Assembly (NCBI RefSeq): GCF_036248255.1
Contig: NZ_CP109178.1
Location: 372,001 to 436,000 of the forward strand
Source: Streptomyces sp. NBC_01717
GTDB lineage: Bacteria > Actinomycetota > Actinomycetes > Streptomycetales > Streptomycetaceae
Direction of reading: 5' to 3'
Length of the DNA stretch: 64,000 bases
Numbering within the stretch: the first letter of the stretch is position 1; every line of letters begins with the position of its first letter. The position numbers and the translations under genes were made by a program. The notes beneath the pieces are model-generated. The model was not told the origin of the DNA, ran no database searches, and saw nothing but the letters and a program-made list of their open reading frames with translations. Positions 1 through 8,785 of the stretch are shown piece by piece.

Positions 1-272
1 CATACGGCTGCTGGAACGTGGCTCGCCCCCGGCGGATATGGCTGTGTGGCCATACGAACACGTGCGCAGCGCCTGGCAGGCGGCGTGCTGGTGGCTGTGG
101 AGCCTCGTGTTGGTGAGCAGGTTCCGCGACGCGCTCGGCGCTGGCCGTGAGCGCGTCGCGGAACAGCGCCCTCTTGGTGGCGAACGGCAGATGCCGGGGC
201 GGGTGACCTCGCCAAAGCCACTGCGCCGGTGATCAGGCGAAAGCCACGACGGGGTCCGCCTCAAACGCCCTG
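1..272. other. left-edge stretch with no supported gene
   Basis: I see no convincing gene here. A 64-codon plus-strand frame (38-232) is rich in Arg and Trp, resembles no family I know and has no good ribosome binding site. A minus-strand frame is open across much of it and could be the end of a gene lying outside the window, but nothing in its sequence identifies it. Confidence 0.4.
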
Positions 273-1454
273 TCAGTGACAGGAGTTGTTCATCCCTCGC
301 CGTGTGCCGGTCTCGGATCGAAGGCGTCCTGGCCGGTCGACGGGCCGCCGGCGCTCGTGCCCGGCGACAGGCCGGCGGCGCACATGTTTGGCGGCGTGGC
401 GCAGGGAGTGGCCGGCCACCACCACCCAGGCGATGACGAGCAGCGCATAGAGCACGACGGCCGTCCAGATGAACGGCTCCGAGCCGGTCCGCGCAGCAAG
501 GGCGCCGGTAGCAGTCACGCAGGCGCCGACCGGGAAGATGAAAGACCACCAAGTGGGCGCGAAGGACAGCCCGGCACGGATTGTCCGCGCAGTCAGCCCT
601 ATGGCGAGCGCCAGCCACAGCATGGCGAAGCCCCACACCACGATTCCGCCGAGCAGTGCGAAAACCGCGGTGCCCCGCGCGTAGGGCGCGGGCAGCGCGC
701 TCGGCGCCACCACGGCCAGCGCGCCGAGCGCCGTCACCGACTGACCCAACGCCCCTAGGCCGATCCACACCGTGGGCACCACCGTTCCGGTGGGTGCGTC
801 ATGGTGCACCAGGCGGCTGTAGATCATGGCCAGCACCAGCAGCGTCGCAACGAGGCCGAGCCCGAGCATCGCGTAGCAGCCCAGTAGCAGGGCGAGCCGC
901 AGCTGCCCGGTGGGTGTGTACGGGACGAGCAGCGCGCCCGTCGCCGCGGAGACCATCGGCGGCACCACCGGCATCAGCCAGCCGCCGAACGCCGCGTCCG
1001 GCGCAAAGCGGTGGCGGGTGACCATCCGATAAGGCACCGCACAGGCAGTGACAAGACCGAGCACGGTACCGAGCGACCAGAGAACCCAGTCCACAGCCAG
1101 CGCTGCCTCGAGCCCGATCACCCATCGGCCGAGCAGCAGCGCCCCGGCACCCACCGTGAGCAGCGCCATCGGCGGTGCGCCGAAGAACTGGACCACCATC
1201 GGATCAGCCGCGTGTACGCGCAGTGTCCGTTGCCTGAGGTAGCGGACGGCCAGCAGCATCAGCAGGAGCGCTGCGCCCAGCCAGACCACCGTGGCCGCAG
1301 TCCGCAGTCCGTCGAAGCTCCGGGGCAGGGTGACCGCCGCGTTTGCGACGATGCCAGTGCCCATAACGGCCGCGAACCAACTCGGGCCAATTACCGGACG
1401 CGTCGTTCTGTTCGCCGTAGGAGACGAAGGACTGGCGGACGAGGAGGAATTCAT
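273..1454 (-). CDS. TDT/SLAC1-type membrane transporter (TehA-like)
   Basis: This encodes a very hydrophobic protein of about 393 residues with roughly ten membrane segments. The N-terminal signature WFAAVMGTGIVAN is typical of the tellurite-resistance/dicarboxylate transporter (TDT) family, which includes TehA, bacterial C4-dicarboxylate carriers and plant SLAC1 anion channels. The likely role is passage of an anion or organic acid across the cytoplasmic membrane; the substrate cannot be read from the sequence. I chose ATG 1454 over an in-frame GTG at 1487 because the hydrophobic core follows soon after it and an AGGG-like site precedes it. The C-terminal 45 residues are basic and low complexity. 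The gene stands alone. Confidence 0.8.
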   Translation of the reverse strand: MNSSSSASPSSPTANRTTRPVIGPSWFAAVMGTGIVANAAVTLPRSFDGLRTAATVVWLGAALLLMLLAVRYLRQRTLRVHAADPMVVQFFGAPPMALLTVGAGALLLGRWVIGLEAALAVDWVLWSLGTVLGLVTACAVPYRMVTRHRFAPDAAFGGWLMPVVPPMVSAATGALLVPYTPTGQLRLALLLGCYAMLGLGLVATLLVLAMIYSRLVHHDAPTGTVVPTVWIGLGALGQSVTALGALAVVAPSALPAPYARGTAVFALLGGIVVWGFAMLWLALAIGLTARTIRAGLSFAPTWWSFIFPVGACVTATGALAARTGSEPFIWTAVVLYALLVIAWVVVAGHSLRHAAKHVRRRPVAGHERRRPVDRPGRLRSETGTRRGMNNSCH

Positions 1455-1749
1455 GACCCGAACCCTATGACCGGGTTGGGTCAGCACTGTCGATCATGTC
1501 CAGATGTGAGGGGCTCAGAGCACATATCGAGCTACCTCGGATACCGACCATCAGATCGGTGGTCCGGTCTGTCGTCGACTGCCGCGCAGAGGGCGCGGAC
1601 AGAGTTGTCGCCGGACGAGACAGCTGAGCGGGGCGGGCGGTGGCGCGACAGCCGTTACAACGAGTAACCGACCTGTCGGCTGTCGCAGAGTGACGACTGA
1701 AGCCGCCGAGAAAGGGGCTCCACTCATCGCACCTGGCAGCCCGGCGTGC
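1455..1749. other. intergenic region upstream of the TDT gene
   Basis: About 295 bases lie between the start of the TDT transporter and the 3' end of the TetR gene. It should contain the transporter promoter. I could not assign -10/-35 boxes or an operator. Open frames here look like high-GC shadows. Confidence 0.35.
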
Positions 1750-2361
1750 TCAGCAAAGAGTGGTGACTGCGGTGTGGCGAAGGAAATCCTCGGCCCGGTC
1801 CCATGACCAGCCGTTTTCCACCACGATCGTGCGCCAGCCCGTCGGGCCGAACCAGAACCACAGGAGGTCGGCCGTCTCCTCCACCGGGCAAGGAGGCGGC
1901 GGCGTCAGGGTGTGCAGATGGCGGGCGGCGGTGCGGAGCGCGTCCCGGTAAGCCGCCGTGGCGCGCTCCCACAGCACCTCGCCGTCCTCATGGACGGGCA
2001 GAGCCTTGCGGATCGCCTCGTGCACTGTGAACTGCCCCTCGTTGCCCGCCCGCGTGCCGCGCGCCAGCGCTTCCAGGACCGACTTCGGTGTCCGCAGGGC
2101 GAGCACCTGTCGCATGGCCTGCTCGTAACCGGACGCGGCCACGCCCTGCCCAACGATCCGGTCCAGGATGTCGCCCTTGCTTCCGACACTCGCGAAGACG
2201 GTCTTCGGCGCGACGCCGGCCGCCGCCGCGATGTCCGCGACGGTCACCCGGCCATAGCCGCGGTCGGCGAACAGTTCGGCCGCCCGCTGGAGGATCAGTG
2301 CGCGGGTCTGCGCGGCGGCCTGCTCACGCAAGGGGGAGACGTAGACACGCTTGGACGACAT
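1750..2361 (-). CDS. TetR family transcriptional regulator
   Basis: This is a 203-residue regulator. The N-terminal helix-turn-helix is clear: a helix ending AAELFADRGYGRVT, then VADIAAAAGVAPKTVFASVGSK, the classical TetR DNA-binding signature at about residues 20-65. The C-terminal half is the variable ligand-binding and dimerisation domain. I place the start at ATG 2361 (MSSKRV); the 12 codons upstream look like leader. It is divergent from the SnoaL-like gene at 2461 with only about 100 bases between, so it may control that gene, itself, or both. The effector is unknown. Confidence 0.88.
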   Translation of the reverse strand: MSSKRVYVSPLREQAAAQTRALILQRAAELFADRGYGRVTVADIAAAAGVAPKTVFASVGSKGDILDRIVGQGVAASGYEQAMRQVLALRTPKSVLEALARGTRAGNEGQFTVHEAIRKALPVHEDGEVLWERATAAYRDALRTAARHLHTLTPPPPCPVEETADLLWFWFGPTGWRTIVVENGWSWDRAEDFLRHTAVTTLC

Positions 2362-2460
2362 GACGTCATCGTAATCAACATGGCCACATGGACGCACTAT
2401 TCATTAGGTCGCTTGTAACCCTAATATGTGTTCCGACGGATCACACAGCGAGCGAAGGCG

Positions 2461-3048
2461 ATGGACGTCATGGGAATGGACACCACGGAACTGGCCCACG
2501 GGCTTTTCCGGATACTCGAGACAGGGGATCCGGTCCTGGCCGCCGACGTGGTGGGCGAAGACTTCCGCAACCGCGAAGCGGCCGTTTCGCCCCCGGCCTG
2601 CGCGATCCCCGGCCCCGCAGGCGTTCTGGCATCGGGCGCGTGGATGCGGTCGGCCTTCAGCGACCTACGGTTTCCCATCCTCGGCCTCGCCCGCAACGAC
2701 CACCAGATCTGGGTGCGGCTGCGCATGCAAGGACGGCACACCGGCCCGTTCGTACGCTTCAAGGACGAATCCCTCGACCAGGCCATCCCTCCCACCGGAC
2801 GCAGAATCGATTTCGAGCAGATACACGTACTCGACCTCCGCGACGGCAAGGTGATCAGGCACGAAGCAGTACGCGACGACATCACCATGCTCGGCCAACT
2901 CGGCGTGTTCCCCCCGGCCCCGGCCACCGCCCTGCGCATGCTCGCATGGCGGATGACCGGGCGAGCCGCTCGCGCAGCCGCCCAGGTCGCGACCCAGGCA
3001 GCCGACGCGGCCGCCCTGCTCCGCGACACGGCTCACCCGAACCGCTGA
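2461..3048 (+). CDS. SnoaL-like / ester cyclase-type protein
   Basis: This encodes about 195 residues. The pattern fits the SnoaL-like (NTF2 fold) superfamily: an N-terminal helix with a LETGD-type turn, a central strand region (HQIWVRLRMQGRHTGPF), then a strand with PPTGRRIDFEQIHVLDLRDGKVIRHEAVRDD. This last block is the usual 'influence of G..., W/H...D' portion of ester cyclases. Members include polyketide cyclases and many proteins of unknown role. The C-terminal 45 residues are Ala-rich and extend past the usual domain. ATG 2461 is preceded by GAAGG; ATG 2473 is an alternative. It is divergent from the TetR gene, its likely regulator. Confidence 0.7.
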   Translation: MDVMGMDTTELAHGLFRILETGDPVLAADVVGEDFRNREAAVSPPACAIPGPAGVLASGAWMRSAFSDLRFPILGLARNDHQIWVRLRMQGRHTGPFVRFKDESLDQAIPPTGRRIDFEQIHVLDLRDGKVIRHEAVRDDITMLGQLGVFPPAPATALRMLAWRMTGRAARAAAQVATQAADAAALLRDTAHPNR

Positions 3049-3171
3049 AGTCTCCAAGAATCCGTCAACGGCGACCGCTGAGCCCTGCTGGACAGCAACG
3101 GCCACCACCCGGCGGCGCAGGCCACATCGCAGGGAGGCCCCCTGTCGGTACGCAGACCGCGGCCACGCCGC

Positions 3172-3861
3172 TCAGAGGACCTTGAGCAGCCGTTCGGCCA
3201 GGACGGCTGCCGAGGCGGGGTTCTGCCCGGTGAACAGGTTGCGGTCAACAACCGTGTAGGGCTTCCACATCTCTCCCTTGGTGAAGTCGACTCCCAGGTC
3301 GATGAGCTCGTCCTCCAACAACCAGCGCGCTTTCGGGCCGAGCCCGACCGCGTTCTCCTCCTCGTTGGTGAACGCCGTGACCCGGTAGCCGGCAAAGGGC
3401 GATGCGCCGTGGATCCTGGTCGCCAGCATCGCGGCCGGGGCGTGGCAGACGATGGCGAGGGGCTTGCCGGCGGCTAGGGCCTCGGTCAGCAACCGCCCGG
3501 CGTCCGCGTCGACGCACAGGTCTTCCATGGGGCCGTGGCCGCCCGGGAAGTAGACGGCGTCGTAGTCTTCCAGGCGGACGTCCGCCAATTGGAGCGGCCG
3601 CCGCATCACCTCTGCAGAGCGGATGATCGCCTCCAGATCGAGAGCGATCTGAGCGCTTCCGGCCATCTCGGGGCGCAGGCTCATCATGTCCACGGTCGGG
3701 ACCACCCCGTTGGGGGTGGCAACCACAACCTGGTGGCCGGCCTCGGTGAGCGCCTTGTACGGGGCCGCGAATTCCTCGGCCCAGTAACCCGTCGCGTGCC
3801 TGGTCCCATCCTTGAGCGTCCAGTACGCCGCGCCGGTCATCACGAAAAGTAGCTTCGCCAT
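3172..3861 (-). CDS. DJ-1/PfpI family protein, Hsp31-like
   Basis: This 229-residue protein belongs to the type 1 glutamine amidotransferase-like (DJ-1/PfpI) superfamily. Visible marks are GYWAEEFAAPYKAL near residue 25, the YFPGGHGPMEDL loop near residue 105, and the nucleophile elbow AIVCHAPAA near residue 137 with the conserved Cys followed by His. Later, FTNEEENAVGL and the C-terminal LFTGQNPASA motif match Hsp31/YhbO-like chaperone or glyoxalase III members. The role is probably protein or aldehyde-damage repair in the cytoplasm. It is convergent with the SnoaL-like gene. Confidence 0.86.
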   Translation of the reverse strand: MAKLLFVMTGAAYWTLKDGTRHATGYWAEEFAAPYKALTEAGHQVVVATPNGVVPTVDMMSLRPEMAGSAQIALDLEAIIRSAEVMRRPLQLADVRLEDYDAVYFPGGHGPMEDLCVDADAGRLLTEALAAGKPLAIVCHAPAAMLATRIHGASPFAGYRVTAFTNEEENAVGLGPKARWLLEDELIDLGVDFTKGEMWKPYTVVDRNLFTGQNPASAAVLAERLLKVL

Positions 3862-3999
3862 CGGACAATCGACCCCTTGTCAGCATTTGATCTTATTGGC
3901 GGAGGTTCATTACAGGCGCACCTTATGTCTAATTATGATCCTTGCCGCATATCGCAACCGATCTATCGGGCTGCGCGCGCCGAGAATGTTGGGTTCATA

Positions 4000-4011
4000 A
4001 CAAGATCTTGT
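4000..4011. promoter_or_regulatory. 12-bp perfect palindrome
   Basis: ACAAGATCTTGT is a perfect palindrome in an unusually AT-rich stretch (about 3880-4015) between the DJ-1 gene and the DinB-like gene. It lies about 55 bases before the likely DinB-like start. It could be an operator for either divergent gene; no regulator can be named. Confidence 0.35.
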
Positions 4012-4065
4012 AGGGATGGCCCGGTTGGGTGGGTGAGGGGTTCCGGCGCCGGTCCGTCGCCCGTG

Positions 4066-4695
4066 ATGGCAGAGTCGTCTCACATGATCGATGATTTCGC
4101 GAAAGAGTACCTGCACGGCGATCTGCGAGAGATGCGCGAGGCGGTCCTCTGGAAGCTCGATGGGCTCGTTGAGTACGACATCCGACGCCCCCTGACCTCG
4201 ACTGGAACCAATCTTCTCGGCCTGGTCAAGCACTTGTCGATCTGGGAGTCCAGGTACTTCGGCGAGGTCTTCGGCCGACCGTTCCCGGAACCCCTGCCCC
4301 AGTGGGACAACACCGGAGAACGTGGCGCCGACATGTGGGCGACCGAACAGGAGACGAGGAACGAGATCATCGACCGCTACCGTCGCGTGTGGGAGCACTC
4401 AGACGCGACAATCACCGCCCTCGCCATCGACTCCCCCGGCTACGTGCCCTGGTGGCCACGCCCCAACGTGAAGCTGTTCAACATCCTGGTCCACATGCTC
4501 ACCGAGACCAGCCGGCACGCCGGGCACGCCGACATCCTGCGCGAACAGCTCGACAACTCGACAGGGACAACAGCCGAATATGCGACTCAGCAGCACGACG
4601 CAGCCTTCTGGGATGCCCACCGAGCGAAGATCGAGCGAGCTGCCAGAGCAGCCGTCGCCGAGCCTGATCACGCTAGTTCTACCAAGAGCTCGTAG
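4066..4695 (+). CDS. DinB family (DUF664-type) protein
   Basis: This encodes about 209 residues. It shows the DinB-like four-helix pattern: REMREAVLWKLDGLVEYDIRRPLTSTGTNLLGLVKHLSIWESRYFGE, in which the first conserved His (VKHLS) is a metal ligand. A second block, NILVHMLTETSRHAGHADILREQLD, carries the other ligand histidines. These are the three His expected for the metal site of DinB/mycothiol-dependent transferase-like proteins. The reaction is not predictable. Upstream the frame stays open to 3877, but the coding character begins at 4066 (MAESS) or 4084 (MIDDF), so I chose 4066. Confidence 0.82.
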   Translation: MAESSHMIDDFAKEYLHGDLREMREAVLWKLDGLVEYDIRRPLTSTGTNLLGLVKHLSIWESRYFGEVFGRPFPEPLPQWDNTGERGADMWATEQETRNEIIDRYRRVWEHSDATITALAIDSPGYVPWWPRPNVKLFNILVHMLTETSRHAGHADILREQLDNSTGTTAEYATQQHDAAFWDAHRAKIERAARAAVAEPDHASSTKSS

Positions 4696-4716
4696 CACGG
4701 GGCTCTGTAGAACTCG

Positions 4717-5661
4717 TCACACGATCACGATCCGGCCTTCTTGAGGCGCCTCCAGCAGATGTGGCTGCAGGCCAACGAACAGTGCGGTGCGCCAGAGCCT
4801 GCCCTGGATGAAGCGCCAGCGGAAGAACTGGCCGGATTCGGCACGGAGTTCGTCCAGGCCGATGCCCTGCACAACGACGGAGACGACATCCGGCCCCTCA
4901 CGGCGTACATCGAGGACGCGCAGGCTGTGGCGCAACGCCTGGCGTACGGGCACGACGCCTCGGTACCAGAGCGCAACACGGCGACGGTGGCGTGCAGCAT
5001 CGCCCACACCCAGACGGCGACGACACTGCCCGCGATGTCGGGTCCCACGAGCTGATGCGCGAAGGCGAGCGCGGCCGCCGAATAAGCGAGCAGGTGCACG
5101 GCCCGCCAGATCTCATGCCTGACCCGCCCGCGCACGGCAGGCGCGGAGGTGACTCCGACGGCGACCAGGAGTGCGGTGCCGAGAGCGGCTGCAGCGATCG
5201 CGCCGTATCCGAGAAGGTCCCTGGCGGCGGAGAAGAGATCGGTGCCGGTGTGGGCGGCGTATCCGCACAGAGCGAAAACCATGTGTGCCAGGCACAGCGT
5301 GAGGACATGCCGTCCGCCGCGACCGTGCCACCTCGCGAGCCGGTCGGCGCCGATGCCGTGTTCGATAGCGGGCACGCGCGCCATGAGCAGCAGCATGGCG
5401 AGCACGCCGTACCGGTCAGATGGGCGGCGGTCGCGAAGAGTGCGTCGAGCCGCGCCGACGGCCTTACTTGGGCGCCCCAGAGCGCGACGACGCCCGCGGC
5501 ACCGCTGCCGAGCGTCGCCTTCAGACCGCGTGGCGACAGGCGCGCGGGTCCGGCACGCTGATGCGCGCCGGAACCTGTTCCTTCGGTTGCTGCGTCGCCA
5601 GATACGCCGCGAGCGCCGGGTGGCCCGCAAGCCGGGGATCGTCAGTGGCTTCGATCGTCAC
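4717..5661 (-). pseudogene. ferric reductase-like flavocytochrome, frameshifted and truncated
   Basis: Reading in from GTG 5661, one frame gives a plausible N-terminus (VTIEATDDPRLAGHP...) that ends at a TGA after about 46 codons. A second frame continues (LSPRGLKATLGSGAAGVVALWGAQV). A third carries the heme-binding membrane helices (RHVLTLCLAHMVFALCGYAAHTG; EIWRAVHLLAYSAAALAFAHQL) of the ferric reductase transmembrane domain. A fourth carries the start of an FAD-binding domain (HSLRVLDVRREGPDVVSVVV, ESGQFFRWRF). The NAD(P)H-binding domain is missing. At least three frameshifts plus loss of the 3' half make this a dead gene. The intact form would pass electrons across the membrane from a flavin to heme. 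Confidence 0.82.
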
Positions 5662-6237
5662 GCGGCGAGACTAGAGGCGCAGGGCGAGGAAAAGGGCTGT
5701 TCAGAGGCATATCCGTGATCCTTAAGGTCCCCTTGAGGATCCTCTGACCGCCGATTAAGCCGCTGGTTCGGCGGACCTCGTTCCGATCACGACGGCGGCG
5801 TACAAGTCCTCCGCAACAACCACCCCTCTGATCAGTCCGCTGCTACTGACAGCCGGTCTGACAATTGGCATGCCGTCGTGGTTGGGGTGCAGGCTTCGTG
5901 GTGCCGCCTGGCGCTTGATGCGATGTACGGCCTGCATGGCAGGAGCCGAGCAGCGGAGCGGTCGACCGGGTAGCTGAGGGCGGGGCACCGAAGTTGACCG
6001 ACGGCTCCGGTGAAGCTGCTGCCGTTCAATGTGACGCCGCCTGCCACCACCCATTCCGACCGGGCCGAGAGAACGCTCGCGGTCGGGTCGGGGCGACTGG
6101 TCAGGAGGGTCGGGACCCCGGCCCGGGATGACTTCCGGACCGGGGGCCAGGGAGACGGGCGCGGTACCAGTGTGGTCAGCGCGTCCGCTCCGGGGTGGGA
6201 CGACGGTCACCGGCGGTGGCCGACCCCTGAGGGGCGG
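5662..6237. other. 575-bp stretch without a recognisable gene
   Basis: Frames are open on both strands, as expected at this GC, but none resembles a family. A minus-strand frame (5832-6050) begins with VAGGVTLNGSSFTGAVG, which has a faint beta-strand-repeat look like the neighbouring IPT/TIG gene, then loses coding character. It could be a decayed relative; support is weak. Confidence 0.35.
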
Positions 6238-6981
6238 TCAGATACCAGGTCCTGCGATGTAGGTGTAACCGTCGACGGCAGTCGCGCTGCCCGCATCGTT
6301 GGTCACGACGACGTCGACGGCACCGGCCGTTCCAGGGGGCGTGACGGCCGACACCGCGGTGTCGGAGAGCACGGTGAAGGGCGCCGGGTTCCCGTCGAAG
6401 GTGACCTCGCTCGTACTGGTGAGACCGGTACCGGCCACGGTCACGGTCGTGCCGCCCGTCGCCGGCCCCGACGCGGGGGTGACCGTCGTCACCGTCGGGG
6501 CGGCGACGTAGGTGTACGAGAGCCCGTTGTTGGTGCCGCCCGCAGTGGTGACGCTGACTCCCACGGAGCCCGCGGCACCGGCCGGTGCGGTAACCGTGAT
6601 CTGGCCGTCGGACACGATCGTCGGCACCGCCGTGTTGGCGCCGAAGGCGACGCTGCTGGCAGTGGACAGGCCGGTGCCGTTGATGGTCACGGTCCCGCCG
6701 CCTGCCGTGGACCCGGATGCCGGGCTGAGGGACTGCTTGAACGGCGCTCCGACGTAGTAGAAGGGGATGGGGTTGCTCGTCCCTCCCGGGGTGATCACGG
6801 TGACGCCGACCGACCCGTTGCCGGACGGGGAGACTGCGGTGACCTGAGTGGGCGAGACGTTGGTGACGGCGGTGGCGGACCGGGTACCGAAGCGCACCGC
6901 GGTGGTGCCGCTGAGACCGGTGCCGGTGATGGTGACGAGTGTGCCGCCGCCACTTGATCCTTGATTCGGGCTGATTGGCAT
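6238..6981 (-). CDS. triple IPT/TIG repeat protein
   Basis: This 247-residue protein consists almost entirely of three immunoglobulin-like IPT/TIG repeats of about 82 residues. Each repeat has the signature (P)xxGxxxGGTxVTITGTGLS followed by VxFG, a VSPTQVTAVSP-type strand, and a V(T)T-GGTS-N/G-Y-Y end. The start is ATG 6981, preceded by a strong GGAGGA site. There is no signal peptide, membrane segment or anchor, although most bacterial IPT/TIG repeats are extracellular. It may therefore be cytoplasmic, exported by another route, or a detached piece of a longer surface protein. It forms a single-gene unit. Confidence 0.85.
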   Translation of the reverse strand: MPISPNQGSSGGGTLVTITGTGLSGTTAVRFGTRSATAVTNVSPTQVTAVSPSGNGSVGVTVITPGGTSNPIPFYYVGAPFKQSLSPASGSTAGGGTVTINGTGLSTASSVAFGANTAVPTIVSDGQITVTAPAGAAGSVGVSVTTAGGTNNGLSYTYVAAPTVTTVTPASGPATGGTTVTVAGTGLTSTSEVTFDGNPAPFTVLSDTAVSAVTPPGTAGAVDVVVTNDAGSATAVDGYTYIAGPGI

Positions 6982-7549
6982 GAGAGGTTCCTCCTCGCTC
7001 GCAATGCGGTACATTGCGAGCAGTGATGGGACGTTCGGGTTCGCGTACGTCTCGAGTGGTTGCGACTCGGCTCTCGTGTCCACTGGCCAGGTCGTAGTTC
7101 GATGGCCCTGCACAGCTGTTTGCTTGGCGGTATGGGCCGCCTGCCTGATGCGCAGGGCCATCGACGAACACCGTTGATCCGGCGCCGGATCAACAACCTG
7201 CTCGCACCCGCTCGAAGAGTCATACATCCGTCGAAACGGACACTTCGAGTAACCCATTCGGGTGGCATGGCCACAAGGTCTGCGACAAGATGCCAGCCAT
7301 TCAGTCGAGCGCTCAGAGGTGATATACGGAGCGTTAGCGGCGCTCGTACGAATAGCTGTTAGTACTATCCGTGGGATTGGGATTGACCGGCCCGCTCCAT
7401 GGCGCAGCAGCTCCGCGACCTCGACAATGTCCACCCCAGACACTCACGCTCAACAGCCTCCAACCACCCACTCCCCCCTTTCGGGTGAAATGGCGCCCTG
7501 ACCCTAGCCAGGGCCTCTCGCCAGTGGGCTACTCCGCGTAACGAACAGC
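6982..7549. other. 570-bp non-coding stretch upstream of the IPT/TIG gene
   Basis: This is a lower-GC stretch with no recognisable gene. It should hold the promoter of the IPT/TIG gene. Its one clear structure is a 22-bp palindrome at 7173-7194. Confidence 0.4.
7173..7194. repeat. perfect 22-bp palindrome
   Basis: GTTGATCCGGC is followed directly by its exact reverse complement. It lies about 180 bases upstream of the IPT/TIG start, far from any stop codon, so it is more likely an operator or a recombination or structure site than a terminator. Confidence 0.5.
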
Positions 7550-7830
7550 TGTGATGGTCGATGGGACGGGGCGACCCGAAGTACTCCGGGACCGTCGACG
7601 CGATGAACCCCGCCCGGCGCGACCACGAGATCGAGATCGTCGGGCTCGTCCAGGGCACCGCGGCCTGGCAAAGCAGAAGTCCGCCCTGGCCATGGTCTTC
7701 ACGGCCGCCGAATCCGCCCGGACTCGCTTGCGGGCCGTGAACACACCCCGCCTCGTCGCTCCCGTCCGCGCCCGGAGCCCGCTTCGAACACGGCTATGGA
7801 GTCGAACGCCCCGAAGCCCACGCAACCTGA
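7550..7830 (+). pseudogene. IS256/Mutator-type transposase, C-terminal remnant
   Basis: The plus strand encodes KQKSALAMVFTAAESARTRLRAVN, then TPRLVAPVRA, and after a frame change ARFEHGYGVERPEAHAT followed by TGA at 7828. This matches the C-terminal tail of IS256-family transposases, which typically reads (A)LAMxFKLxxAAQxRWRAVNAPHLVALVRAGAxFxxGxLVERP. Everything before this tail, including the DDE catalytic domain, is missing or unrecognisable. It is a decayed insertion-sequence fragment with at least one frameshift. Confidence 0.68.
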
Positions 7831-7881
7831 ACTACCCGACAATCCAGCGAACTTGACTACCGATCTCGCATCTCTCGAGGA

Positions 7882-8394
7882 TCAGGCCGGGGCGGAGAGG
7901 AACCCTAGGGTCGTGGCAACGTTCGCCGACAGACCGGTCATCGTATCCAGCACCAACCGGTGATCGGTCCATGAGGCGAACTCCTCCCGCAGACGTTCCA
8001 CCACCTCCCACGTCGGCTCAGCGAAGCCCTCGATCCCCCGGGACCGGCGCTCAAGCCGACGGCGGTGCACCACCGGATCCGAACACACCACCTCGACGAA
8101 CACCGCCGGCACACCATGACGATCCGCCAGCGACCGCCACTGTCCCCGCGCCGCCGCCACGGCGTTGACCGCATCGACGATCACGGTTTGGTCCATGCCG
8201 AGCACACCATCGGCCACGGCCTCGGCCACGACATACGCCGCCAGGCCCGTTGGCTGGTCACGAGTCACCCCCGCACGCCACATCGCCGCCTCGATCGGGT
8301 CCACGGACACGACCGGAGCATTGAGCTTGCGCCCCAATGCCTCGGCGACCGAACTCTTCCCCGCACCGGGCAGCCCCACCATCGCGATCAGCAT
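7882..8394 (-). CDS. P-loop kinase-like ATPase (AAA family)
   Basis: This 170-residue protein opens with MLIAMVGLPGAGKSS, a Walker A motif at residues 7-15. SVDPIEAAMW and QTVIVDAVNAV follow, and then a lid-like region (HRRRLERRSRGIEGF). This is the layout of small cytoplasmic kinases of the adenylate/chloramphenicol/gluconate kinase type. The substrate cannot be told. ATG 8394 is preceded by GAGGG and starts exactly at the domain; a longer frame to 8493 adds a non-homologous leader. It stands alone beside IS debris. Confidence 0.78.
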   Translation of the reverse strand: MLIAMVGLPGAGKSSVAEALGRKLNAPVVSVDPIEAAMWRAGVTRDQPTGLAAYVVAEAVADGVLGMDQTVIVDAVNAVAAARGQWRSLADRHGVPAVFVEVVCSDPVVHRRRLERRSRGIEGFAEPTWEVVERLREEFASWTDHRLVLDTMTGLSANVATTLGFLSAPA

Positions 8395-8785
8395 GACGAC
8401 ACCCTCGCACGATCCGCCGATCCGCCGACCAGCAACGCCGGAACGGCGCAGGCATCCACATCCCCAGTCATCAAGCCATGTGACGACATCCAACTGGACC
8501 GTCCGTCGACCGGAGCCGGCGCTGCAGTCGCCCTGGAACCACAGGGCCTAGAACGTCGCCCTCGACGAAGGGCTCAGCACTGTGCTCTTCGAGTCGTCAA
8601 AGCGTCCGGGCCTCGGGCATGGCCGCACTCAACAGGATCAACATCCCCCCGCGCGTTGAAGTGATGCGGGGCAGCCGCTGACGGATGCTGGAAGTTGTCC
8701 GACTGGTGTGGCCAACCGTTCGTTGTGGCCGAAGTGGGGCACGAAGGACGATGAGCAACGGCGTTTGGGTGAAAGGTGCGTGTGT
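8395..8785. other. 390-bp intergenic region
   Basis: It lies between the divergent kinase and GlsB-like genes and so should hold both promoters. I see no repeat, RNA gene or conserved frame. Confidence 0.35.

Noticed and set aside
276..758. Plus-strand open frame of 160 codons opposite the TDT gene
   Set aside because: It is Arg/Pro/His-rich shadow coding of a well-supported membrane protein on the other strand.
5755..6210. Minus-strand 151-codon frame
   Set aside because: No family resemblance, no ribosome binding site, and low-complexity Arg/Pro composition.
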